From the NCBI GenBank assembly GCA_947034885.2, contig OX344749.2:41197682-41261681 (forward strand): 64,000 nt of DNA, in the 5' to 3' direction. The position numbers were made by a program, and so were the translations under genes. This DNA is from Thuidium tamariscinum (Eukaryota > Streptophyta > Bryopsida > Hypnales > Thuidiaceae). How positions within the stretch are numbered: position 1 is the stretch's first letter; each line of letters begins with the position of its first letter. Positions 1 to 12,700 of this stretch are shown piece after piece. The notes below the pieces were generated by a model, which saw only the letters and a list, made by a program, of their open reading frames with translations, was not told where the DNA came from and searched no databases.

Positions 1-1421
1 ACATATTTTGTTTGAAAATTGTAAAAATTGCATTCAAAAATGAATCCTATCAGTTATTTTTCCAAAACAATGCTTAAAGTACTAGAAAAACAATATTGTC
101 CATAACTTTCACATAAGTATTCAAATGAAATGAATAAAAGCTTTGTGTGTAGAAAAATATAATTTATTAGATTTTTTTTTAAAATTCAAAATTTTGAAGG
201 TTTTTTTTGGCTACCCAATCTCCAAGTTTTTGAGCTTATTTAGACATAAATTTTGTACTAAGCACATCATCGAAAAAAAATTATATTCCCATGAAGCTAT
301 TTATTTTTTCTATCTTCAAAAAAAATTCTAAAAAATCATAACATAAGGTAGGAGGCTCTAAAATAGAGCGGGCATTAAGAATGGAACCTATAAAAGGTTT
401 TGAAATGGAGAGTATGTGGTTCTTAAATGGACCTCTATACTCATTGAATGAAATGAAGATAGAAGCATTGGGAATAGTGAGAGGCAATCATTCTCCTTGC
501 TTTTCCATCTTTTCTTTGAAATTGCAAGTGAACCATTCATGGAGGATCTAGGGACATAAATAAGGACCTACAACCCATTTTGTTTGAAAATTCATAACTA
601 ATTAAAAAATGCTCCAAAAAATATGAAATCACTTGTGTTAGATTCCTCATCTATTTTTCTTCCTCTGAAAAATGGGCTAGAAATATTTCCGTTTGTTTAA
701 TTACATGAAAAAGGCAGATCAGCCCTTAGATGCTCCATTTCTGAGCCTCCTACCTTACCTTGAGACTATAGGTACATGCCCCAAATCCCATTTGTCTGCT
801 AAACAAACAATGGTCCTTTAGAAGTAAATTAGATTTTGGCATAGTAAGTGTACCATCATGCTCAAATGTACTAAATTAGTTACCATGTGAGGGGAAAACT
901 ATAATATTGTAATTCTAGAGCCTAAGTCTATTTGAAATGTTTGAATGTTAAAATTCAATTTCAATGAAATAATTTAGTGACCTAAGTGTTTCAACTTCAA
1001 AAATTCATAACTAAATCCACACATTTCAAAAAAATATGAAACAACTTTAGTTATATACCAAAGTCATTTTTCCTCCTCCTACTCGTTACTTCGACTAAAG
1101 GAATTGAACTTGACCCAAAAGGCAATTGGTTCTTGAGAAGTAGCTTATTGTATAATACTCCGTAACAAGCAGATTAATTTGAGTAAGAAAAATTGGGTGG
1201 CGTTTTACCAACGTTAGTGATGGCAAGGCTCATTTCTGGTGTAAAAATAAATCGTATCCAATGCAAGATATAAACTCAAAATATCTGAAATTTTGATAAT
1301 AATGTATGTGATAGATTAGAATTAAGAGAAATAAATAAACATAGTTTGGATTTAATGCAACAAAATGCATAAATTTCAAAATAAATTTAAGAAGAAAAAG
1401 ACAAATTTAAGACAAATTTCT

Positions 1422-1458
1422 AGATGAAAAAGACAAATGCATTTTGTCTTTTTCATCT
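1422..1458. repeat. Short near-perfect hairpin
   Basis: Arms AGATGAAAAAGACAAA and the reverse complement are separated by about four bases. There is no T-run or coding context to suggest a terminator. It may be a small foldback or the product of local inverted duplication. Confidence 0.7.
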
Positions 1459-2153
1459 AAACCCTATAAGGATTTTGTATTTTTAAAATCAAACCTCATA
1501 CAAATTCAAAGATTTTTATTCAAATTAAAGTAAAATAAATACAATGATTTTTATTCAATTATGTGACTATGACATGAACAAATTTTAGTTGCATATACAA
1601 AATAGAATGAAAATCATTGAATTTTCTTTTGTCTACACATTCATCAAAATGACATTTCTACACTAAATAGGGGTTTTAAGGGAACACATACTAATTAACC
1701 AACATTTCACACAATATAAATATCTACCTTAGTTGTACACCAATAGTGTTTGAAGTGTGCAGGGGTTGTATTTCATGTTTCAAACATCTACAAGTTTTTA
1801 GAATGAGTCCCTTTACTGTTTTGGTCCCCTTAAAACCTTTGTTTTAGAGGATAGTTTTGTATAGATAGGCCCACCATTTTAGGTGGAGAAAAAAAAGAAC
1901 TCAAAATTTGTTTTACGTTGGCATAACTTAAGAGTCTATTCATCTCATGTCCCACATTAAGACCCTAAGAACATAATGCATTACTCCCGAACTATATATC
2001 CTATTAAAAAGGAGACTCCATACTTACATAGAAAGAAGAAGTGTAAGGGTCAAATATAGGTATTAGTAATTGTTTTGTCTTTTATTACAATGACATTGAA
2101 TTATTTTTACTTTGTCATGAATGACTACATGGTGTTATATGTAAGTAATGTAG

Positions 2154-2180
2154 TTATTATTATTATTATTATTATTATTT
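2154..2180. repeat. TTA trinucleotide microsatellite
   Basis: About nine tandem TTA/ATT units are directly visible. It is simple-sequence repeat DNA with no coding role. Confidence 0.9.
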
Positions 2181-3301
2181 TATCATTTATATTTATATAA
2201 TAGTGTATAAATAATAGTGTATATTTATGTTTATATAATAGTGTATTTTGAGTGGATAGTGAGGGATGATGCCTAACTAGTGACTACCCATCCAAAAGAA
2301 ATTATTTACTCACTCCACCCCCCTTCCAAACAAACAAACAAAATTTTAATTTAAAAATTTAAAAATTTTAAATTTGCATCCCCCCACTTCTTGTAATTCT
2401 CAAAAGCCAATGTTAATGACAATCCATATGAGATTTTACGCTTATCCTTATTCAATATATATATTCAATTTTGTATACGTATATATATATATAATTTTAG
2501 TGCTATATAGATATTCAATATTTATATCCGTATTTTATATCTATATTTGTATCCATATTTGGGTGGTTGAGATTAAATCTCATAAGATCAACGACTTGTG
2601 GTTTTTTGATAAATCAACGGTGATTTCAAAGGGTCACCATTTTTTTAAACTATCAACGGCCTATAAATTTTTGGAGAGGGGGAAGGGGGGGCAAATGCAA
2701 ACCAAGATGGGTCACATCTTTTCAGAGGATAGTAACATATTAAATATGTATGTTGTTTATATTATTCCATATTTGTTTGATGGTTGATTTGAGAGGTTGG
2801 ATTTTTCATGTGGGAGTTCATTTGATGCATTGTGTGTAGTTCTATAAGCATTGGCTTTCTAAAACAATGAATGCTTGTCACTTCCAACCTCTACCTTGTA
2901 TGTTTGCACATGACTCATATTTATTATGTCTTAGTTGAATTGATTTTGGTGAAAATTTGACTTCACGAAAAAAAATTCTAAGTTAAATATTGTAGTTTAT
3001 AGATGGGTTAGATGGTGGAGGATGTTCATGTGGAATATTTTAGATACAAAAGAGGTCAAGACTTAATTTTTTTGTAACATATGCATTTGTTGTAGGTCTT
3101 CACATAAGTATGGTAATAACCATGATGGAATTGTTTCATCAATAAATTTACAAGCACTTTAGAGTTTATTTTCTAAATTGTAATGAAGTGCAAACTTGAA
3201 GTGTTCATTAATATCTAAGTGATCATTGCATTTTTCATCCATCTAAATTTTTCTAATATTCTTGTTGCAAGATAAAGAAAACTTGATAAATGTAGACTTA
3301 T

Positions 3302-3610
3302 GACAAATTTCATTAAAATGGCAAAATTCCATTACTTTGACACTTTACAATTTAGACCACACAGTCTAAAATCTAAACTTGTTATAGATTTTTGACATCT
3401 ATATGTATTGTAGATGTTTAAAATCTATACCTATCTAAGATGTTTCAAATTCCACAGTTTGAAATTTTTATCAATTATAGATAATTGGAATATATATATA
3501 TATATCCTAAATGTCTTAAATCTATACATGTCCAAGATGTCAGTTTTCAATTTTGACTGCCTGGTTTGAAAAATGACATATGGAATATTGCCATTTTAAT
3601 AAAATTCGCC
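3302..3610. mobile_element. Candidate TIR element (MITE), about 310 bp
   Basis: The two ends are inverted repeats. The left has ATTAAAATGGCAAAATTCCA (starting about 3312) and the right has its near-complement ending in CCATTTTAAT at about 3600. Imperfect similarity extends outward to GACAAATTT at 3302 and AAATTCGCC at 3610. The interior is a run of short degenerate repeats built on CTAAAATCTA and AGATGTTT words. There is no coding capacity. The target duplication is not clear, so the superfamily is not assigned. Confidence 0.5.
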
Positions 3611-4679
3611 ATACTTTCCAAATTTTTTTTACAAATATTCTATATACAATATATTGGAGGTATGCCAATTCAAAAAACATGTCTTTTTTCAAGTTCAAAA
3701 TTCAATATTAGAAAACTTGATCAACAAATTTAATTTCAATTATTTTAGAAAATAGTCATATGTAATTATGTATTTCATTTTTACATTTATAAATGTATGG
3801 CAACATACTTTACTCTAAAATTGCCGATGTTTATTACATAGAATGAAATTAGGTACATGAATAAAAATTTAGTTAAATATCTAATAGTTTTTAAATGAAA
3901 TTGGAAAACATCAATTTAATACAAGACAAAATTTTCTATAATGCATGACTTACCTTATGCTTTTGCTTTCATTTTACGATTTTATGATTTTATAAATAGG
4001 TTTTAAAAAAAGACTATCTTTTCTATAAATGTGGGGCAATAGGTGAAGGCCTCAATTATATGTATTTACTTTATAAGACAAAACAAATTAGGATTTCAAG
4101 TAAGTTTTGAACAACCTATTGTATCTATAGAGAAGCTTGCTTGGATCCAGTGAAATTATATTGCATGAATTTTAACCATGATTTTTTTTTCTTTCCATTT
4201 TCATGGAATGCGCGGAGAGGTTACTTGGTGAAAAGTAGTGAACCCAGTGAGTTAAACTATAGGGTGCATTTTATTTATTTGAGGAAAAATTTATAAATGA
4301 TTTGGATACACTTTAGTCTAAATTTAATTCTTAAAACATCATAATTATATGTAATATAGGATATTGAAAAGTGTCTTGATTTTAAATAAAAGTAGGTGTA
4401 AATTAGTACAAATCAAATCAGAGAAGAAAAAAAACTAATCTTAGGATGAATACAATCTCCAATGTTTTTGATAGACGAATGAAAAATAATATGTTTTTAA
4501 CTAATTAACACTTTGCATATTGTAGCTAGATGCACTAAATTTTGGGCACTTTACTTTCAAAATTGATAGTAACAAAATAAAATGGATTAAAGTGAAAATT
4601 AACTATACAATTGTATTTTCAATTGGAGTGAAAGTTTTTTTTGGCAAAATTAGAGAATCGTTCTATGGATGAATTGGAA

Positions 4680-5100
4680 GATCATAGCACTTGAACATGC
4701 ACATGCACATTCAAAATTAAGATTTTTGAAGATGTGCCTTTGGAGTTAAATAGAATTTTGATAAAATTCAAAATAAAACTAAAGAGATTCATCAATGTTT
4801 GATATTATCACCTCTCCATGACAACCATTTATATCAAGAATAAAAGCCTTGCAAATAATTAATTGTAAAGTTTATAAGTAATAGTGACTTTTGAGATAAA
4901 TAGAAATTTGGTTCAATTTTCAAAAAGAATAATAAGACCATGAGCAAAGAGATTAAGCAATGTTGCAATATTTTTGTAAGCTTGGTTTTTTTTTCCTCTC
5001 CCACAAACAAAACCCAAAGCTTTAAGTCTAGGGGTTCTTTCATGGGAAAGGTCAATTAGTCTATTGTTTAAGTGTTTAAGGTAACTTTCAAGTAGATCTA
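4680..5100. repeat. Degenerate tandem repeat, left of element A
   Basis: Phrases of the form 'TATATCAAGAATA ... GTGACTTTTGA ... TAAATAGAA ... TTGGTTCAATTTT' recur here at intervals of roughly 150 bp. The same phrases occur at 20470-20890 on the other side of element A. This suggests element A landed in an older block of this repeat. Confidence 0.5.
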
Positions 5101-5696
5101 AATAGAATTTTATAATTGTAATTTTGGAAATAAAATGTTAAACTCCCCAAAAGCTCAATTCATAATATTGACTTATAATTTTTGTCAATTGAACCACTTG
5201 CAACCCTACCGCGACCTCTAGTGTCATGATAAGACAAGTTGTACCAACTTATAGACAATTAGACTTATATGATTCAACATTTCATTTCCAAAACATACAA
5301 AACAATTGGACTCAACTTTAAAAACAATTGGCGATCCTTCACAAACTCACAGTTGATCAAATTGCAACTTTGTTGGGACTTTTAGATTTTCAACTATCAA
5401 TTTAGACATTTTAAACTACACTTGGTCTTTGACAAATTGACAACCAATCTTATGGAAACACTACAATTTCAACATAACCACTATAGCTAGCCAAGCTAAG
5501 ATTTCAACTAAACAATTTAACTTCTAAACTATAATCCAAAAGTACAACACTCAAACGTTAGATAAATAGCTAGACTATACTTAAATGGTAATAATCCTAT
5601 GCTTGACTAATTATTCTTGACAAAACAACTAGACTTAGTATAATTCAACGATACATCTTTCAACCCCGCTTTCAACTAGAATAAACAAATACAATA

Positions 5697-5706
5697 ACAA
5701 CTAGAC
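5697..5706. repeat. Left target-site duplication of element A
   Basis: The 10 bp ACAACTAGAC lies directly outside the left terminal repeat and is matched exactly at 19690-19699 directly outside the right one. Ten bases is within the 9-11 bp range usual for MULEs. Caution: the same 10-mer also occurs by itself near 5625, so the local sequence is repetitive. Confidence 0.8.
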
Positions 5707-5773
5707 CAGGGTTGCTATTCTGTGAGCCTGCGAGCGTGAGCTTGTGAGCTTGTGAGCCTGTGAGCCTGTGAGC
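5707..5773. repeat. Left terminal inverted repeat with GTGAGC octamer array
   Basis: The inverted terminus runs about 40 bp and passes directly into short tandem units of the type (C/T)(T/G)GTGAGC. It mirrors 19626-19689. The same arrangement is found at 35172 and 41822-41861, the ends of element B. Arrays of short subterminal repeats are typical transposase-binding regions in MULEs; binding here is inferred. Confidence 0.8.
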
Positions 5774-6706
5774 ATACATTTTTCTGGGATGAAATCTAGA
5801 GTTAGACCTATGACCGTGGGTTGGGGATAATACTAAAGTGGGTTTAAATATTGAAATTTTTTTTCCCATTTTGTACATCCAAAGTGTGACTTATCCTTAA
5901 ATGATATTTTATGTGTAATCATTTTTTAATTCCATTATATTTAAACCAATCGAAACATGTTCTTAGAATTTTTTTATTTATATATAGTAATATACGTGTA
6001 CAATTCAGGCTCACTATCTTCAAGATTTAGAAACATTCATTTGAATTCGTTATTATATCATACATAAATTGGTTTCACTAAATTATAATAATTGAGAAAA
6101 TTTTGAAAGTAGGAAAATATGATGAATAAAATAAGTAATGGAAGATATACCAATGAATTTGATATAACGTAATCATTCAATTTGAAATCCTCAGAAATTC
6201 AATAGAAAGAGATGGAATGTGCATTGTATTTTCGTATGGGGACAGAATCTTCAATGTATAAAAAATAATAATTAAAATAGTTCCGAACACAATTTGAAGG
6301 AACTGAAATTTTTAATGTTTAATGTCATTTAATGGATTCAGGGTTTAGGGTCCTGATCAGTGGAACTGGAGATCATAATGCCAGTGGGGCATTCCTCCTC
6401 TCGGCCACGAGAGGTATTACATGTCAAGAGAACATTGATCAACACCAAAATGAACCACTGTGGAAAACTATCTTGATTTTAAAGTAGTCTTTCAGAACTA
6501 AGAGACCTTCACCAATACAAAATACTAGAGATTTGATAGTATACAGCATACATATCATCTTTTACCTGATAACAAAATAACAATACAAATGAGGAGCTCA
6601 AAAAAATAATGTAACAACTGTATTGCTTACTACAAGAGGGGCAAAAAACAAATGAATAGAAAATGAAGAATGTGATACAAAAAGAGTAATACACCTAGAA
6701 GTAGGA
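5774..6706. other. Left subterminal region of element A
   Basis: Noncoding. It contains the word CCTATGACCGTGG near 5808, shared with other ends of the family, and one copy of the GC-rich palindrome (6397-6414, CCTCTCGGCCACGAGAGG). It lies downstream of the minus-strand gene and probably holds that gene's 3' untranslated region and polyadenylation site. I see no other gene. Confidence 0.6.
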
Positions 6707-9700
6707 TCACATAGATGAAGAAGACATTGACTGACAGTCGTCACTACTATCAGTGTAGGAAGGCACCTCATCTACTTCCACGGTTGTCACATCCAAAAAC
6801 TGCAAAACTCTAGGATTTAAAGTGGTAGTCTTATCCTGTGTAGGGATAAAACTCTGGGATGCATAATCCATTGCTAAAGCCTCAGCATATGGGGGTAGTA
6901 TATAAGGTTTATCTGGGCTTGGAAAAAAGCCAGGAAGTGAATAGAACGGTCGGTGTGTAGCCTCGGTAGACATCATGCTGTAGAAAAAACATGGAGAGTT
7001 AGAAATGATAATGCTCTGTGGCAACACTTCACAATGAAGAAGGAAAATAAATTAAGTGAAAACTTACTTACTGAATCGAGATTTCTTCACAACCTGTGGA
7101 ATAAGAACATCCACAGCGTCTGGGTCATTTGATACCAATGGCACAGTAGCCGGTGTGACCGGAACAATGTCAATCTTACGAATAAGAGGGGCAAGGAGTG
7201 CATCGAAGATTGCCTTGTCTTCTTCCAAGGCAATGATGTGCCTGTCTAGAAGCCTACACGCATGGATGGCGGCACCTGCATCATGCAAAGAGACTTTACA
7301 TTTGAATACTAATAGAACGGGTAGAAGTAATTAAAAGCTTCAATGGCATTACAATATCAAAGAAAGGTTGTGGAAGTTACCAGTTGAAGCTGTACAATCC
7401 ACAACCACGTCACCCGGGAGAGATGATGCTTCAATGAACATCTGCATAAATCGAGGATCTTTCTCACGTGCCCCTCTCCAAGGAATACCGTTGTCCATGG
7501 CCCTCGTCTCCGCCTTTGTGTAATTCTGTAGAATGTCATCGCGGGCAACGTCTACTCCAAGTGCCTTCAACTTTGAGCATTCCTGGAATGTGAACTTCGA
7601 AGGTCCAACCTCCGGCAAATTCCTCACCCACAATGAGATTCCAAAACGCAAAGTCTGCACAATAAGGCAGGTCAATCTCCAAAAAATATTGTAGGGATTA
7701 CAAGAGCATTCAAAAATATCTTTGAAAGTGGATGTGAAGACAAAACATACCGTAGAGGAACGATCCAAAGGTGAAGTAAGGTGCAAGCGGTTCATCCCCC
7801 ACCATTCTTTGCGTAATTTGAAGGAATATGGGTTTGCATACCCAACGATATCGGCTTTGGCCTGAGCCCTATAAGGATGAATAATAATAAGAGCCCCATC
7901 ATCCTGCAAATGGCCATCTGAAAATTCAAAAAGAGATTGCAGCCAAGTGTCGGGTCGCTCATTCCACTTTGGGACCACATGAGAAGGCTTTGACACATCA
8001 GGTACAGGTAAGCCTTCGGGCATGTCGGCGATGATCAGATCAACGCGTGGTTTGTCAGTACGAATACCCTTAAAGAATCGTTCTTTATCCGCCGTGTGCT
8101 GCCAAATATACAAAAGTCCGATTCAAGTCCGCAATTGAAAAATAGGTGAAAGTGCAAACAATTCAAAATGAAGTGAAAGGCCTCACCTTGCCCATGAATT
8201 TGACAATGTCATGGTACAACTGAGGGAGAGGGTCAGCAAGGACCGCCTCCAGAGATGAGTTGCAAATGAACTCGTCTATAGATATCTCGTTGTCATTTAT
8301 CACGTCAATGACTGGGGGTCCATGTACTAAACCGTCTTCCGTCAATGGTAAATGCTGCTCTGCAGATGACATCGGAACCGGTTTCCTCGATGAGCTCCCT
8401 GAATTCTTCTCCTTAGGCACTTCCTTTTCCTTCTCAACTGTTTTCAAGTTCCTCTTCTTAACTCTCTGAAGCGCCTTCTCCACAGCCTCCGAATTTCGAC
8501 TTGCAATCTTCCTTTCTGCTTCCTCCTTCTTCTTCACAACCATGGCCCGAGTCTCCTCATCCAAGCTAGCCAACTCCTGGTCCTCCTGGACAAGAGGTTG
8601 GGAATTGATCAAGCGCTTCAACCGGTCTTCAGGAAGAGGGGTAAATTCTGGAGAGCAGTCAAGGTACCAAGCTCCAGTCTTCAAGTGTGCAGTAGTCCAC
8701 CACTTCAACTGGGAAGGAGAAAACATGGAACTCTCGGTAGACACGTCCAACCATGTTGCAAGAAAGGGTGGTAGATTTTTCTTTGCAATCGCTGCCTTCG
8801 GAAGCAGCTCATATTTGAAATACCTGGAAAATGGTACAAATGTCTCAAGCCTCCATCCACGATGAAAAAGGTAAGGAAACAAATGTAACATAGTAAATGA
8901 CTATAAACGCACCAAATACAATAATACCTGAAAATGACACGCTTTACAACGAGGTCCGAGTCTTTATGCTTCACAAAGGAATCTGACTTTTTGAAGTTGT
9001 CATGCCCCCTAAAGTTCGGAAGGAATGCATGATCCCAGACTCTGCATCTCCAGTCTTCTATGTAATCCGCTAAGTCATCTGGCTCCTGGGGCGACTCCAT
9101 ATTCATGACAAGGTTATCTTTCTTCACAATAGTCTCGAACATCTCTGTAGCTACATCTTCAATCTACACGTTCATGAAATACAAGCAGTTAGTTGAATTC
9201 ATTGAAAAGAAACACTGTCCATGAAGAAAGTGTGTACACAGTCAAGTGAAATGTTTCCACATGAAGCTAAATTTTGAAAATAGGAAAGGATTAACTCACC
9301 CCTGCATACCAACAAGCCTTAACCAAGAAGGACTTCAAATCTGATTCTCCAACGGGCTTCACTGGAAATCGACGTGCCTCCCTAGTTTGAATGGACGAGT
9401 TCCACCACCGCAACCACTTTACTTTATGCTGAGGCTTCACGTTGCATGTGGCAATCATTTGTAACTTGTCCAGAGTCATCTCGGGAATAGAATTCAAACT
9501 CCAATGACGCTCAATCTGTGAATACGTAAATTAATGATTAAAATGAAAAACAAAATAGTTAGCCATTGGACGTTGAATCAATTAATCCAGAAATGCATAC
9601 CTCATCAAGCCACTCCGTTCCAAGGTTTGGATTAGCCACGGTAGTAAGCTTCCCTAACTTCTTCATAAGGACATCAGTCTTCTCCTTAGTGCCATGTCGC

Positions 9701-12700
9701 ATGGCAGCCAAGATGCCCTTTTCCGTCTGCTCTTCTTCCACAGTGTCTTCCTTGTAGAACCGCACAGCAGTATCCGTAGCAGCCGCAATCTCATACTATA
9801 GTAATAAATAGATACAAAGGTGTGAGATACATAAAAAAAGCTTACAAGAATCGTGAAGGCCCAACAGAACGTAAATGATAATTGGGAGAACTTACACGAT
9901 ATATGAATGCCGTGAAAACCTCTGTCGACATGCTGTACCAAGACTTTCTTAAATTCTGAGTGCATTGAGTCATCTCTGAGGGACTGAGATGCTCAGAAAA
10001 CTTGTCCAAAGACATGACTCCATATTTGCGCACCCGATATAACGTGTGAACCAAGCTGGTCTTTATGAATGAACTCTCTGTATGTCTGCAATAATCGAAA
10101 TACAGATTCAGCAAACAATACGAAATCTGTAGAGAAAACAAAAAAAGACAGGTATTGTTGAGGATTTAGACAAACTTACTTATTAATGTCATGCATAACA
10201 TGCATGACAGCTCCAATACGACCCTTGGTCTCCAGTATAATGGAATCCACCGAAACATGCCATTGTCGATTATTGGAATGGTGTTTCGAAATGTAGGATG
10301 TCCATGCCAGCAGTTGGTGGTTGCCATCACAGACGAAGAATTTCGAATTCTGCAGATGCTGCAACGCAGGGGTAGCAGCCAAATACGAATTGAAGATGTC
10401 GTTCTCCTCATTCCAATGTGGTCCCCAGGAAACTTTATCACCTGCAGTCACAGACTCTTCAAGGCCCTGCTCATTAGTAACGGAGACATATAACGCAGCC
10501 CGCCCTTCAATATAACCGTGTACGTAATCTTGCTGCAGCCTGATCAAGTCACATTGTAATGCTGGTCTGATCATTGGCATCTGCACAAGACGACATAGAG
10601 GTATTCGGAGACGAGAATCTGCATGGGGTTTCATTCTCAGTTCGGAGATGGTAGCCACGGAGTTAACTTTCTGGGACCTGCGAAGGGCATCCTCGGAGGT
10701 GAAATTCTCTCTAGGCTCCTCAACATCGCACGCATCATCTTCGATGTCATTCCTTGTCCCGATTGCAGGTTGTTCAGTCGTATGGGATTCAACCACAGAC
10801 GATTGGACGCCAGCCTCTGCAATTGGACCTACTTCATGAGGCTGAACCTGCAAAATCGAGAACATGAAACACTACATTAGCATCAAATACAGGAGATCAC
10901 ATCGTACTGATTTAATGAACTATGTTCTCACATAGATGAACGAACAATGCAAGGGAGGAAAGTGACGACCTATAATTTGGGCATTTGAATCAAAACTGTG
11001 CCCTCCCCTTAAAACCTAAAATCAAAGCGATAAATCTTTGTTTCGCTCTCGGCGCCAAGAAGACAGACAGCGAGACTTAGAAGTGATTATACAACAACAA
11101 CAACCCTGCACGCAATGAAAATTCAAGGTCACCTTACTCTATTCGTAGTCAATCTACCCGCAACCAAATGGGAAACTTCTCTCTAGGTCAATTCTTGTTG
11201 GACATACATGCAACCAATTATAACTCACCTCGGCGCCGAGAGCAAGACTACTTTGCTGCTATCGAATAAAATATTAATGATAATCTTAATTTCGTTATCA
11301 AATGTCCATGACCAGTCTTATCTCTCGGCCCCGAGAGGTAGCCGTATTGCAACACAATGAATCCGATGACTATCAAAAATCCGTATTGAACGACACCTCT
11401 CGGCGCCGACAGGTAGAATATCGAACATGACCCTAAACCAGACACATCAATTACTTCTGAAATTTCTTAGCATTATTACAGTATTGCGGTCACCCCTCGG
11501 CGCCGAGAGCGGAGTGCATCCAGACAAGTGTTGATGTTAACTCTAGAATTTTATATTCTTCAAGAACTAAAGGCGTCTTGTACAAGATTCCTGAAGGAAT
11601 GCGCATGGAATTGATCGGATTTAAATGGGTGGGCTTCCCCTTGGCGCCGAGAGGACTACCGGGTACTCAGTCAGGTGATGGTAAGTCTCAGTGATTCCTC
11701 GATGGATCAGGGAGCACCTGGCCAGGGTAGGAAACTGGCCTCCACCTCGGCGCCGAGAGGATCATCGGGGAGTGACACTTCTGCAATTTAACATCAAGAA
11801 ATTCTTTCCTGTCCCAGCACTAGTCCTCTCATTCCCATCCGAGACTACGGTCTTCTCGGGCCGCTCCAATTTTCTGATCCTATCTCTCGGCGCCGAGAGG
11901 ACTGCCCCGAACTGCTGGGTCTGATCTCAAAGGTCTGAAAATTCTGTCCGATTGAAAGACAGAGGTTCCCAACTCGAAAATCATTCTCGCCCTCGGCGCC
12001 GAGAGGACTGGGGGATTAGGGTGTTGATGATCCAGAACTCATGAAGAACCAGGAGAGCGTAGGAATGCGGCCACTCATCAAAGAGAGTAGATTGGACCCT
12101 TGGCGCCGGCAGAACCAGCTGGGACGATAAAGCTGATTCGAAAAAGGACTGGGGTTACGAAGGCAGATTGTTGCGGTACGTTGAAGCTGATTCAAACTAG
12201 GAATTTCGTGGCAGGATATTGCGATATGGCTCTGAATTCGGCTTCTTATCGGAATGGAAATCTACACCCTCGGCGCCGAGAAGAATGCTAGCGAGTGCTG
12301 GATTTGATTCCAGCCTAAATCCCAAAAAAATTCAGATCAAACAGCTCTGAGTGCACTGCCGGTTTTTGATGATGCTGATTCTCAGAATCAGACCAATCTC
12401 TCTGCATAGACACGGCCCCTCCTGAGCCCTAATTATAATCGGTTTGAAACTCAATCAATCTGACCAGTCTAGCATACCAATCAATGTAGACAGCCGTGCT
12501 CCGTGGATAATTGTGAGAGCCGATACCGCCGTCCTTGAACCCACATTCTCAGCTAATCTCACCGAATACCCTAACCTCTTTGGACTCTCACTCTCTGAAA
12601 AGCAATGCCGCTCTCGGTGTTGGGAGGATTACCTCAGAGATGGTAAGCATTTCGTTCGGGAGCCGGCCAATTCACTTCGGCGGCCTACAAAATTAAGAAA

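Larger units (their letters stand above)
1..3301. other. AT-rich intergenic DNA, no supported gene
   Basis: This stretch is strongly AT-rich with long A and T runs. The open frames in it are low-complexity translations of AT repeats and none resembles a known protein. It contains a short perfect hairpin, a TTA microsatellite and alternating TA tracts around 2455-2500. The segment around 590-870 is loosely similar, in reverse orientation, to 21540-21700, so part of it is probably an old dispersed repeat. Confidence 0.6.

Noticed and set aside
2374-2787. 137-codon open frame
   Set aside because: Its residues are translations of TA-rich repeats (tyrosine and isoleucine runs) and it lacks any family resemblance.
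5719-5773. Satellite or telomere-like repeat
   Set aside because: The GTGAGC-type units occur only a few times and always next to the inverted ends of this transposon family.
10191-10880. Plus-strand open frames across 10191-10880
   Set aside because: They mirror exon 2 of the minus-strand gene; the minus-strand reading has splice sites and domain motifs.
11046-12282. CRISPR-like array
   Set aside because: The repeats are perfect palindromes with irregular spacing of 75-180 bp, in an intron of a eukaryotic gene, with no cas-like genes. Spacer lengths vary far beyond CRISPR limits.
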